From Chloroflexota bacterium (GTDB lineage: Bacteria > Chloroflexota > Dehalococcoidia > Bin125), in the NCBI GenBank assembly GCA_026707335.1, contig JAPOXB010000088.1, positions 1 through 11,248 on the forward strand: a stretch of DNA of 11,248 nucleotides. Direction: 5' to 3'. Shown piece by piece: positions 1 through 5,261 of the stretch. Both the position numbers and the translations under genes were made by a program. The notes under the pieces are model-generated. The model made no database searches and was not told the DNA's origin. It saw nothing but the letters and a program-made list of their open reading frames with translations. How positions within the stretch are numbered: the stretch's first letter is position 1; each line of letters opens with the position of its first letter.

Positions 1-77
1 TGGTGGGCGATGCAGGACTCGAACCTGCGACCTTCCGGGTGTAAACCGGACGCTCTCGCCATCTGAGCTAACCGCCC
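1..77 (-). tRNA. tRNA-Val(UAC), CCA encoded
   Basis: Read on the minus strand, this folds as a complete 77-base cloverleaf. The acceptor stem GGGCGGT pairs with ATCGCCC (one G-U pair at 6:67). The D stem is GCTC/GAGC, the anticodon stem is TCCGG/CCGGA with loop TTTACAC, and the T stem is GCAGG/CCTGC with loop TTCGAGT. The discriminator is A and CCA is encoded. Anticodon UAC reads GUA and probably other GUN valine codons. The 3' CCA lies exactly at the left edge of the window. It differs at about six of 77 positions from the tRNA-Val(CAC) on the opposite strand at 1676-1752. Confidence 0.96.
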
Positions 78-88
78 CTGCTGGAGCG

Positions 89-118
89 ACCGTATGGAGC
101 CGCCGCCGCGCCGGTCAA
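89..118 (-). promoter_or_regulatory. Promoter of tRNA-Val(UAC)
   Basis: On the minus strand, a -35 box TTGACC (118-113, five of six consensus bases) is followed by an 18-base spacer and a -10 box TACGGT (94-89). The tRNA 5' end lies 11 bases beyond the -10 box, so transcription would begin only a few bases before the mature tRNA. The position argues that the tRNA has its own promoter, independent of the thioredoxin-like gene upstream. This is pattern matching only. Confidence 0.6.
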
Positions 119-151
119 GCGGTGGGACGTGCATCCATCCCGGCGCCGCCG

Positions 152-1360
152 TCATGGGGCGGCGAGGCGGTCCAGGGCGGCGCGCAGGTCGTCGGCGGCG
201 ATGGCGAACAGGGCCGCCGCATCGTTGAACAGGTTCACCCCGCGCTCGATCCGCGCCGCATCGCCCTGCTTGACGCCGGTGACGAGCAAGCCGCCGGCGA
301 CCTGCAGGATCTCGAACGCCTCCTTGACGGCGGCGCTGGGCGCGGCGGCGGCGCTGGGCGGGTGCAGGTCGCGCCAGGCGCCGAAGTTGGCGACCCAGAT
401 CTGCGCCTGCGCGGTCACGTTCCGCTGCCAGGCGACGTCCTCCGCCAGGGACGGATCGGCGGCCAGGCGGTCGAACAGCTCGCCGGCGACGGCGTGGTTG
501 GCGGTCTGGGAGTCGAGCAAGTCGCGCGCGCGGACGCTGAACGATTCGTCGATGGGCCCGAGATCGACCGCCAGGTCCTCGTCGAGCAGGCGGTTCGTGA
601 GGGCGGTCATCTCCTCGAACGTGTGGAAGCCGATCTTGACCGTGTCGACGACGCCGTCGGCGCGGACGTAGAGCGTCGTCGGCATGCCGATGATCCGGTA
701 GGGGCGGGCGAGCGCGTCGTCGAGGTCGAGCAGCAGGGTGTAGGTCACGCCGGTATGGCTCGCGAACAGTTCGGCCGTGTGCAGCGGCTCGGCGCGGTTG
801 ACGCCGATCACGGCCACGCGGTCGCCGGCCGCCTGATGGAGGCGCTCGAAGTCGGGCATCTCCTCGATGCAGAAGCCGCACCACGAGGCCCAGAAGTTGA
901 CTATCGCCGGCCTGCCCAGGGCGCTCAGGTGGACGGGCCGGCCGTCCAGGTCGAGCAGGCGGAAGTCGGGCACGAGCGCGCCCACGCTGGGGCCGTCGCC
1001 GTCGCGGGGGAGGTAGCCCAGGAAGGTGGCGTCCTCGAGCTCTTCGACGCGCGTCTCCAGCTCCTCGACCTGCGCGGCGTCGGCGGCCTCTTCCTCCCGC
1101 AGGTCGGCGAGGTCGGCGCGCGCTTCGTCGAGCTCCTGCCGCTGGACGCGGAACGACTCGTCGGCGACCTCGGCGACGTCGCCGACGTCGGCCCGGTCGG
1201 CGCCGGCGAGGTAGGCCCCGACCGCCGCCAGCGCCACCAGCCCCAGGACGGCGAGGCGCTGGACCGCCTCGCGGCGCGACCGGGGCCGCTGGAGCACGTT
1301 GACCTGCATCCCGCGCAGGGCGCCCCCGAAGGACCGGACGATCGCCGTCACCGCGCGCAT
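152..1360 (-). CDS. Membrane-anchored TlpA/ResA-like thioredoxin-fold protein with C-terminal extension
   Basis: This 402-residue protein probably acts as a thiol-disulfide reductase or exchange protein on the outer face of the cytoplasmic membrane. In order it has a basic N-terminus, one hydrophobic segment (about 36-53), a charged heptad-like stretch likely to form a coiled coil (about 66-112), and a TlpA-like thioredoxin domain (about 124-260). The active site is WCGFC (Cys161, Cys164), preceded by the FWAS strand, and the cis-proline loop is GMPTT (Pro227). Residues 262-402 form a predicted helical domain that I do not recognise. The active-site dipeptide is GF rather than the usual GP, which would be expected to change redox potential. 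The ATG at 1360 is preferred because GGAG at 1371-1368 lies 7 bases upstream; an ATG two codons earlier is too close to it. The open frame runs on upstream into the tRNA-Met gene, but that part is not coding. The family call is firm; the physiological substrate (for example cytochrome c maturation) cannot be told from context. Confidence 0.85.
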   Translation of the reverse strand: MRAVTAIVRSFGGALRGMQVNVLQRPRSRREAVQRLAVLGLVALAAVGAYLAGADRADVGDVAEVADESFRVQRQELDEARADLADLREEEAADAAQVEELETRVEELEDATFLGYLPRDGDGPSVGALVPDFRLLDLDGRPVHLSALGRPAIVNFWASWCGFCIEEMPDFERLHQAAGDRVAVIGVNRAEPLHTAELFASHTGVTYTLLLDLDDALARPYRIIGMPTTLYVRADGVVDTVKIGFHTFEEMTALTNRLLDEDLAVDLGPIDESFSVRARDLLDSQTANHAVAGELFDRLAADPSLAEDVAWQRNVTAQAQIWVANFGAWRDLHPPSAAAAPSAAVKEAFEILQVAGGLLVTGVKQGDAARIERGVNLFNDAAALFAIAADDLRAALDRLAAP

Positions 1361-1381
1361 GGCCATGCTCCGCCCCCGCCC

Positions 1382-1387
1382 ATCGTA
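1382..1387 (-). promoter_or_regulatory. Possible -10 box of the thioredoxin-like gene
   Basis: On the minus strand, TACGAT lies 21 bases before the preferred ATG, giving a short leader that keeps the GGAG ribosome binding site. The same hexamer is the -10 box proposed for eno. No convincing -35 box lies at the right distance, so the call is weak. Confidence 0.35.
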
Positions 1388-1485
1388 AGGGCCCGCGATC
1401 CCGCCCCGGCGGCCTCCGCCGTCCCCCGCGATACGGGCCGGGGCGGCCGGGCGGATGGATCGGCGCGCCGCGTCGCGCGCTGCAT

Positions 1486-1514
1486 TGCCCGCCCATCGCG
1501 GGGGCCGGTAGCAT
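1486..1514 (+). promoter_or_regulatory. Promoter of the Met-Val-Leu-Arg tRNA cluster
   Basis: A -35 box TTGCCC (1486-1491) is followed by an exact 17-base spacer and a -10 box TAGCAT (1509-1514), each matching four of six consensus bases. The predicted start is near 1521, leaving a leader of about 50 bases before tRNA-Met. It sits in the divergent region between the minus-strand thioredoxin-like gene and the tRNAs, where a plus-strand promoter is required. The rest of 1361-1569 shows no gene. Confidence 0.6.
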
Positions 1515-1569
1515 GGGGAGTGGGTGTCCGGCGGCCGCGTGGGCCGATCCGGGCGCCGCACGGCTGGAT

Positions 1570-1645
1570 GGCAGCGTAGCTCAGTTGGTAGAGCAGGGGA
1601 CTCATAAGCCCTTGGTCGCAGGTTCAAGTCCTGCCGCTGCTACCA
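1570..1645 (+). tRNA. tRNA-Met(CAU), elongator type, CCA encoded
   Basis: This is a 76-base cloverleaf. The acceptor GGCAGCG pairs with CGCTGCT (G1-U72 wobble), the D stem is GCTC/GAGC, the anticodon loop is CTCATAA and the T stem is GCAGG/CCTGC. The discriminator is A and CCA is encoded. It lacks the three GC pairs below the anticodon loop and the unpaired 1:72 position of initiator tRNA, so elongator Met is favoured; the GCTACCA 3' end fits elongator Met. A CAU anticodon could also mark tRNA-Ile2 (lysidine-modified), and the anticodon arm resembles that type somewhat. The anticodon stem has an A31-G39 mismatch. It is the first gene of a four-tRNA cluster. Confidence 0.93.
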
Positions 1646-1675
1646 TCAGCCTGGGACCTTTGACCACCGGTCGTT

Positions 1676-1752
1676 GGGCGATTAGCTCAGTTGGCTAGAG
1701 CGTCCGGTTCACATCCGGAAGGTCGCAGGTTCAAGTCCTGCATCGCCCACCA
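1676..1752 (+). tRNA. tRNA-Val(CAC), CCA encoded
   Basis: This is a 77-base cloverleaf with a perfect acceptor stem GGGCGAT/ATCGCCC, anticodon stem TCCGG/CCGGA with loop TTCACAT, T stem GCAGG/CCTGC, discriminator A and encoded CCA. Anticodon CAC reads GUG, a favoured valine codon in GC-rich genomes. It starts 30 bases after tRNA-Met and is a near copy of the minus-strand tRNA-Val(UAC) at 1-77, so the pair probably arose by duplication and anticodon change. Confidence 0.97.
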
Positions 1753-1780
1753 GCGACGGTGTCGGGGCCGGCGGTCGCGG

Positions 1781-1867
1781 GCCGAAGTGGCGGAATTGGC
1801 AGACGCGCTACGTTCAGGGCGTAGTGTCCGCAAGGGCGTGGGAGTTCGAGTCTCCCCTTCGGCACCA
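1781..1867 (+). tRNA. tRNA-Leu(CAG), CCA encoded
   Basis: This is an 87-base class II tRNA with a long variable arm. The acceptor GCCGAAG pairs with CTTCGGC, the anticodon stem CTACG/CGTAG carries loop TTCAGGG, the variable arm has a TGTCCGCAAGGGCG-type stem-loop, and the T stem is GGGAG/CTCCC. Discriminator A with encoded CCA fits leucine. It reads CUG and starts 28 bases after tRNA-Val. Confidence 0.97.
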
Positions 1868-1931
1868 GCACAGTCGGACCAAGCGCTGTCGGCGCCAGCA
1901 CGGTGGTCGCAGCGATGAGGATGGCTCCCGC

Positions 1932-2008
1932 GCGCTCGTAGCTCAGTTGGACAGAGCGCTGCCCTGCGGAGGCAGAGGTCGTGGGTTCGAGTCCCGCCGA
2001 GCGCGCCA
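1932..2008 (+). tRNA. tRNA-Arg(GCG), CCA encoded
   Basis: This is a 77-base cloverleaf. The acceptor GCGCTCG pairs perfectly with CGAGCGC, the D stem is GCTC/GAGC, the anticodon stem CTGCC/GGCAG carries loop CTGCGGA, and the T stem GTGGG/CCCGC has one G-U pair. The discriminator is G and CCA is encoded. The anticodon at 1966-1968 is GCG, which reads CGC. A20 in the D loop is the classic arginine identity base, and there is no G3-U70 pair that would suggest alanine. Most bacteria read CGU/CGC/CGA with an ACG anticodon edited to inosine, so a genomic G34 is notable. The 64-base spacer before it (1868-1931) holds no other gene. Confidence 0.95.
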
Positions 2009-2043
2009 TCGCCGTCCCGCCCCCTCCGCCCCCTTCGCCGGGC

Positions 2044-2049
2044 TACGCT
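2044..2049 (+). promoter_or_regulatory. Possible -10 box of uvrC (leaderless)
   Basis: TACGCT ends 10 bases before the uvrC ATG, so a start at the usual distance would leave an mRNA leader of only a few bases. There is no Shine-Dalgarno sequence before the ATG, which fits leaderless translation. No -35 box is visible in the pyrimidine-rich stretch upstream, and read-through from the tRNA cluster is the alternative. Confidence 0.4.
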
Positions 2050-2059
2050 TGCAGACGTC

Positions 2060-4018
2060 ATGTCCAGCGACGCTCCGCCGAGTGATCCCGCGCCCGGCGC
2101 CGCCGGGGGCCCCGATCTCGCGGCGCGCCTGGCGGCCCAGGTCCGCGCGATCCCCGAGAAGCCCGGCGTCTACCTGTTCCACAACGCCCGCGGCGAGGTG
2201 ATCTACGTCGGCAAGGCGGCCAGCCTGCGGTCGCGGGTACGCTCCTACTTCGGCGCGCCCCACTCGCTGGTGGGCAAGACGCGGCGGCTGTCGGCGGCGA
2301 TCGCGGAGATCGACTACGTCACGACGAACACCGCGCAGGAGGCGCTGCACCTCGAGGCGACGCTGTGCAAGCAGCACCAGCCGCTCTACAACGTGCGCCT
2401 CAAGGACGACAAGCACTACCCCTACCTCAAGATCGACGTCGACGAGCCTTGGCCGCGCGTCTACATCACGCGCAGCGTGCAGCGCGACGGCGGCCGCTAC
2501 TTCGGGCCCTACGCCAACGCGAAGTCGGTCCGCACGACGCTGGACATCGTCAAGAAACTGTTCCCCTGGCGCTCGTGCACGAAGACGATCACGGGCACCG
2601 ACCCGCGCCCCTGCCTCGACTACTACATCCGGCGCTGCATCGCGCCCTGCACGTCGTACTGCACGCCGGAGGAGTACCGGGCGGTGATCGACCAGGTGAT
2701 CCACTTCCTGGAGGGCCGCACCGACCTCGTCCTGCGCGACCTGCGGGCGCGCATGGGCGCGGCCAGCGACGCCTTGCAGTTCGAGGAGGCGGCGCGCATC
2801 CGCGACCAGATCCGGGCCGTGGAGAAGGTGGGCGAGTCGCAGGTGATCGCCTCGACGCGGGACGCGGAGATCGATGTCTTCGGGCTGGCGCAGGACGGCA
2901 ACGAGGCCATCGTGCAGGTGCTGTTCGTACGCGGCACGAAGATGACCGGCGGCGACAGCTTCCCGCTGACCGGCACGAGCGACGAGACGCCCGCGGCGGT
3001 GCTGTCGTCGTTCCTCAAGCAGTTCTACAGCGACGCGGTCGCGACGCCGCGCCTGGTGCTCACGCCCGAACCGCCCGACGACGCCGCTCTGTTGCAGGAC
3101 TGGCTGCGCGCCAAGCGCGGCGCCGCCGTCGAGGTGCGCGCCCCGGTGCGCGGGGAGAAGCGCCGTCTGGTGGCGATGGCGGCCGACAACGCGCGCGAGT
3201 CGCTGCAGATGCAGCGCGTCAAGTGGATGGCCGACCAGGGCAACACGCGCGCGGCGCTGGCCGAGCTCGAGGAAGCGCTGAGCCTGCCGCGCCCGCCCGA
3301 GCGCATCGAGTGCTACGACATCTCGAACATCCAGGGGACGAACTCCGTCGCGAGCATGGTGGTCTTCCGCGACGGCCAGCAGGCGAGCAAGGAGTACCGC
3401 CGCTTCCAGATCAAGCGGGTGCAGGGCGCGAACGACTTCGCCTCGATGGCGGAAGTGCTGGAGCGCCGCTTCAAGCGCCTGGCGCGGCAGCGCCGGGAGG
3501 CGCGCGAGGCGGCCGACGGGGAGGAAGCCGCGTCCGTCGCGGCGGACGAGCCCGCGCCGGAGGAGGCGGAGCGCCCCCGCGAGGGCTGGGAGGCGCTGCC
3601 CGACCTGGTGATCGTCGACGGCGGGCGGGGGCAACTCTCCGCCGCCCACGACGTGATGCGCAACCTGGGCATGGACGACGTGCCGCTCGCCGGGCTGGCC
3701 AAGCGCAACGAGGAGCTGTTCGTCGTCGATAGCAAGGAGCCGATCCGGCTCGACCGGCGCTCGCAGGGGCTGTATCTGGTGCAGCGGGTGCGCGACGAGG
3801 CGCACCGCTTCGCGATCACCTACCACCGCAACCTGCGCGCGAAACAAGGCATGCGGAGCGCGCTCGACCTCGTGCCGGGCATCGGGCCGAAGCGGCGGCA
3901 GGCGCTGCTGAAGCGCTTCGGCGGCGTGCAGGCGATCCGCGACGCCAGTTTGGAGGAGCTGGCCGCCGCGCCCGGCATGACGCAGCGGGCCGCGGCGGCG
4001 GTCAAGGAGCACCTCTAG
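2060..4018 (+). CDS. uvrC: Excinuclease ABC subunit C (UvrC)
   Basis: UvrC makes the 3' and 5' incisions around bulky DNA lesions in nucleotide excision repair, after recruitment by UvrB. The 652 residues show the full architecture. The N-terminal GIY-YIG nuclease has GVYLF at 36-40 and VIYVGKA at 48-54. Four cysteines, Cys173, Cys185, Cys193 and Cys197, have the 12-8-4 spacing of the iron-sulfur ligands described for E. coli UvrC. A UVR motif that binds UvrB lies at about 223-257. The RNase H-like nuclease carries Asp420 (YDISNIQG), Asp459 (NDFASM), Asp520 (VDGG) and His582, and a tandem helix-hairpin-helix DNA-binding end spans about 602-652. A charged Ala/Glu-rich insert of roughly 35 residues (about 476-512) separates two parts of the RNase H-like domain and is probably a surface loop. 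All key residues are present, so it should be active. The ATG starts 51 bases after tRNA-Arg. Confidence 0.98.
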   Translation: MSSDAPPSDPAPGAAGGPDLAARLAAQVRAIPEKPGVYLFHNARGEVIYVGKAASLRSRVRSYFGAPHSLVGKTRRLSAAIAEIDYVTTNTAQEALHLEATLCKQHQPLYNVRLKDDKHYPYLKIDVDEPWPRVYITRSVQRDGGRYFGPYANAKSVRTTLDIVKKLFPWRSCTKTITGTDPRPCLDYYIRRCIAPCTSYCTPEEYRAVIDQVIHFLEGRTDLVLRDLRARMGAASDALQFEEAARIRDQIRAVEKVGESQVIASTRDAEIDVFGLAQDGNEAIVQVLFVRGTKMTGGDSFPLTGTSDETPAAVLSSFLKQFYSDAVATPRLVLTPEPPDDAALLQDWLRAKRGAAVEVRAPVRGEKRRLVAMAADNARESLQMQRVKWMADQGNTRAALAELEEALSLPRPPERIECYDISNIQGTNSVASMVVFRDGQQASKEYRRFQIKRVQGANDFASMAEVLERRFKRLARQRREAREAADGEEAASVAADEPAPEEAERPREGWEALPDLVIVDGGRGQLSAAHDVMRNLGMDDVPLAGLAKRNEELFVVDSKEPIRLDRRSQGLYLVQRVRDEAHRFAITYHRNLRAKQGMRSALDLVPGIGPKRRQALLKRFGGVQAIRDASLEELAAAPGMTQRAAAAVKEHL

Positions 4019-4041
4019 GCGGGCGCGCGTCGCGCTCCCGC
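4019..4041 (+). terminator. GC hairpin directly after uvrC, no U-tract
   Basis: Starting at the base after the stop codon, GCGGG (4019-4023) pairs with CCCGC (4037-4041), and CGCG (4024-4027) pairs with CGCG (4031-4034), with a three-base loop and a two-base bulge. That is nine base pairs. No T-run follows, so this may be a U-independent or Rho-assisted terminator, or an mRNA 3'-end stabiliser. Confidence 0.35.
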
Positions 4042-4086
4042 GGAGCAGCTTGGGCGACGCCCTGTGACGCCGAGCGACCGACCGAA

Positions 4087-4103
4087 CGACGCGCCGAGCG
4101 TCG
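4087..4103. repeat. Short inverted repeat in the uvrC-xerC spacer
   Basis: CGACGC (4087-4092) and GCGTCG (4098-4103) are perfect six-base arms around a five-base centre. It lies mid-spacer, between the uvrC end hairpin and the larger inverted repeat at 4115-4160. In such GC-rich sequence a six-base repeat can occur by chance. Confidence 0.3.
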
Positions 4104-4114
4104 CCCCGCCGAGC

Positions 4115-4160
4115 CCCATCCCCAGCCCGGCAAGAATGGCGTGAGAAGCGTGGGGATAGG
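4115..4160. repeat. Inverted repeat upstream of xerC
   Basis: CCCATCCCCA (4115-4124) and TGGGGATAGG (4151-4160) pair at nine of ten positions around a 26-base centre. It ends about 35 bases before the possible xerC -10 box and could be a protein-binding site or part of a longer upstream transcript. Neither arm looks like a dif site. Confidence 0.45.
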
Positions 4161-4195
4161 CCGTGAACAGCCGCCCGCGGCGCCGGATCGCCGCC

Positions 4196-4201
4196 TATGC
4201 T
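4196..4201 (+). promoter_or_regulatory. Possible -10 box of xerC
   Basis: TATGCT matches four of six consensus -10 bases and is one of the few AT-bearing hexamers in the spacer. The start would be near 4208, giving a leader of about 46 bases before the preferred GTG. No clear -35 box is seen 16-19 bases upstream. Confidence 0.4.
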
Positions 4202-4253
4202 TCGTGCGCAACGACACCCAACGCCTCATTCTTCCCCGGCCGGGAGCCCGCAC

Positions 4254-5165
4254 GTGCAGCAACAGATCGAAGACTTCCTGACCTTCATGTCCGCCGAGAA
4301 GAACGCGGCCGCGAACACCATCTCCGCCTACCGCAACGACCTCGACCAGTTCCAGCAGTTCCTCGGCTCCGTGGGCGTGAACGGCCAGAGCCCGAGCCTG
4401 CGCCGCGTCGACGAGCCGATGCTGCAGGACTACATCGGCGTGCTGCGCGGGCGGGACTACAAGGACGCGACCGTGGCCCGCAAGATCGCGGCCGTCAAGA
4501 GCTTCTTCAGCTTCCTCACGGCCGAGGGGGTCGTGCCGATGGACCCCACGGAGGCGCTGACGACCCCGCGGGTCGGCAAGACCCTGCCCAAGGCGCTGAG
4601 CGTGCGCGAGATCGACGAGCTGCTCGAGCAGCCGCGCAAGCGCTCGACGCCGGAGGCCAAGCGCGACAAGGCGATGCTGGAGTTGCTCTACGCGACGGGC
4701 ATGCGGGTCAGCGAGTTGGTCTCGCTGGGGCTGGACTCGATCGAGTTGCGCAACAACCGCGCGACCGTCCGCTGCGTGGGCAAGGGCGGCAAGGAGCGCC
4801 TGATCCCCATCCACGAGCAGGCGGTGCACTCCCTGCGCGTGTACCTGCAGGACGGCCGCCCCGAACTGTGCCGCTCGCGGGGCGAGAAGGGGCTGTTCAT
4901 CAACCGGCGCGGCGAGCGGCTGACGCGGCAGGGCTTCTGGCTGATCCTGAAGAACTACGCCAAGGCGGCGAACATCCCCGGCGAAGTCACGCCGCATACG
5001 CTGCGTCACTCCTTCGCCACGCACATGCTGCGGGGCGGGGCGCCGCTGCGCAGCGTCCAGGAGCTCCTGGGGCACGCCAACATCTCGACGACGCAGATCT
5101 ACACGCAGCTGACCGACGAGCACGTCCGCCGCGTCTACGACCACGCGCACCCGCGCGCGCTGTAG
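4254..5165 (+). CDS. xerC: Tyrosine recombinase XerC-like
   Basis: This 303-residue protein is a site-specific tyrosine recombinase of the type that resolves chromosome dimers at dif. The N-terminal SAM-like core-binding domain spans about 1-95 and the catalytic domain about 108-295. The catalytic set is complete: Arg151 (TGMRVSEL), Lys177 (VGKGGKER), His248 and Arg251 (PHTLRHSFATHML), His274 (LLGHANISTTQ) and the nucleophile Tyr283 (IYTQL). The VQELLGHAN and VYDHAHPRA stretches look closer to XerC than XerD, though the two are hard to separate by eye. The GTG at 4254 is chosen because GGGAG at 4242-4246 lies 7 bases upstream. An in-frame ATG at 4197 would add 19 residues of poor character, has no ribosome binding site and overlaps the proposed -10 box. 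It is not a phage integrase by length, and no att-like duplication of the nearby tRNA genes is seen. Confidence 0.93.
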   Translation: MQQQIEDFLTFMSAEKNAAANTISAYRNDLDQFQQFLGSVGVNGQSPSLRRVDEPMLQDYIGVLRGRDYKDATVARKIAAVKSFFSFLTAEGVVPMDPTEALTTPRVGKTLPKALSVREIDELLEQPRKRSTPEAKRDKAMLELLYATGMRVSELVSLGLDSIELRNNRATVRCVGKGGKERLIPIHEQAVHSLRVYLQDGRPELCRSRGEKGLFINRRGERLTRQGFWLILKNYAKAANIPGEVTPHTLRHSFATHMLRGGAPLRSVQELLGHANISTTQIYTQLTDEHVRRVYDHAHPRAL

Positions 5166-5180
5166 CGCCGCCGCCGGCGC
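5165..5180 (+). terminator. GC hairpin at the xerC stop codon
   Basis: GCGCCG (5165-5170), starting at the last base of the stop codon, pairs perfectly with CGGCGC (5175-5180) around the loop CCGC. The downstream ATTGTT is only weakly T-rich. It lies just before the proposed eno -35 box and may insulate eno from xerC transcription. Confidence 0.35.
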
Positions 5181-5187
5181 ACCCCGA

Positions 5188-5216
5188 TTGTTCCCCTCCG
5201 GGGCCGCTCCTACGAT
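5188..5216 (+). promoter_or_regulatory. Promoter of eno
   Basis: A -35 box TTGTTC (5188-5193) and a -10 box TACGAT (5211-5216) are separated by an exact 17-base spacer. Start would be near 5223, giving a leader of about 39 bases that holds the GGGGAG ribosome binding site at 5250-5255. The -35 match is modest, but spacing and position are right. Confidence 0.55.
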
Positions 5217-5261
5217 GGGGCGGCCCTGCGCGTCGCGGCGGGGCCCGGTGGGGAGTGCGTG

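Noticed and set aside
122..1579. Long plus-strand open frame opposite the thioredoxin-like gene
   Set aside because: The minus-strand reading has a membrane segment, an active-site motif and a ribosome binding site. The plus-strand product is low-complexity and lacks any domain.
1361..1627. N-terminal extension of the thioredoxin-like protein
   Set aside because: The extended frame runs through the tRNA-Met gene and the tRNA promoter and gives Pro/Arg-rich sequence, while the ATG at 1360 has a GGAG 7 bases upstream.
1865..1907. Short direct repeat CCAGCAC in the tRNA-Leu to tRNA-Arg spacer
   Set aside because: It is only seven to eight bases, one copy includes the tRNA CCA end, and such repeats arise by chance in GC-rich sequence.
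4197..4253. Upstream ATG start for xerC
   Set aside because: There is no ribosome binding site, the added 19 residues do not look like the family, and the ATG overlaps a likely -10 box. GTG 4254 has GGGAG at 7 bases.
4019..4253. A dif site for XerC
   Set aside because: No 28-base arrangement of two half-sites around an AT-rich centre is visible; the inverted repeats here have the wrong spacing and composition.
1570..5165. Integrative element using the tRNA cluster as attachment site with the nearby recombinase
   Set aside because: The recombinase is Xer-like in length and motifs, uvrC lies between it and the tRNAs, and I see no duplicated tRNA 3' end or cargo genes.
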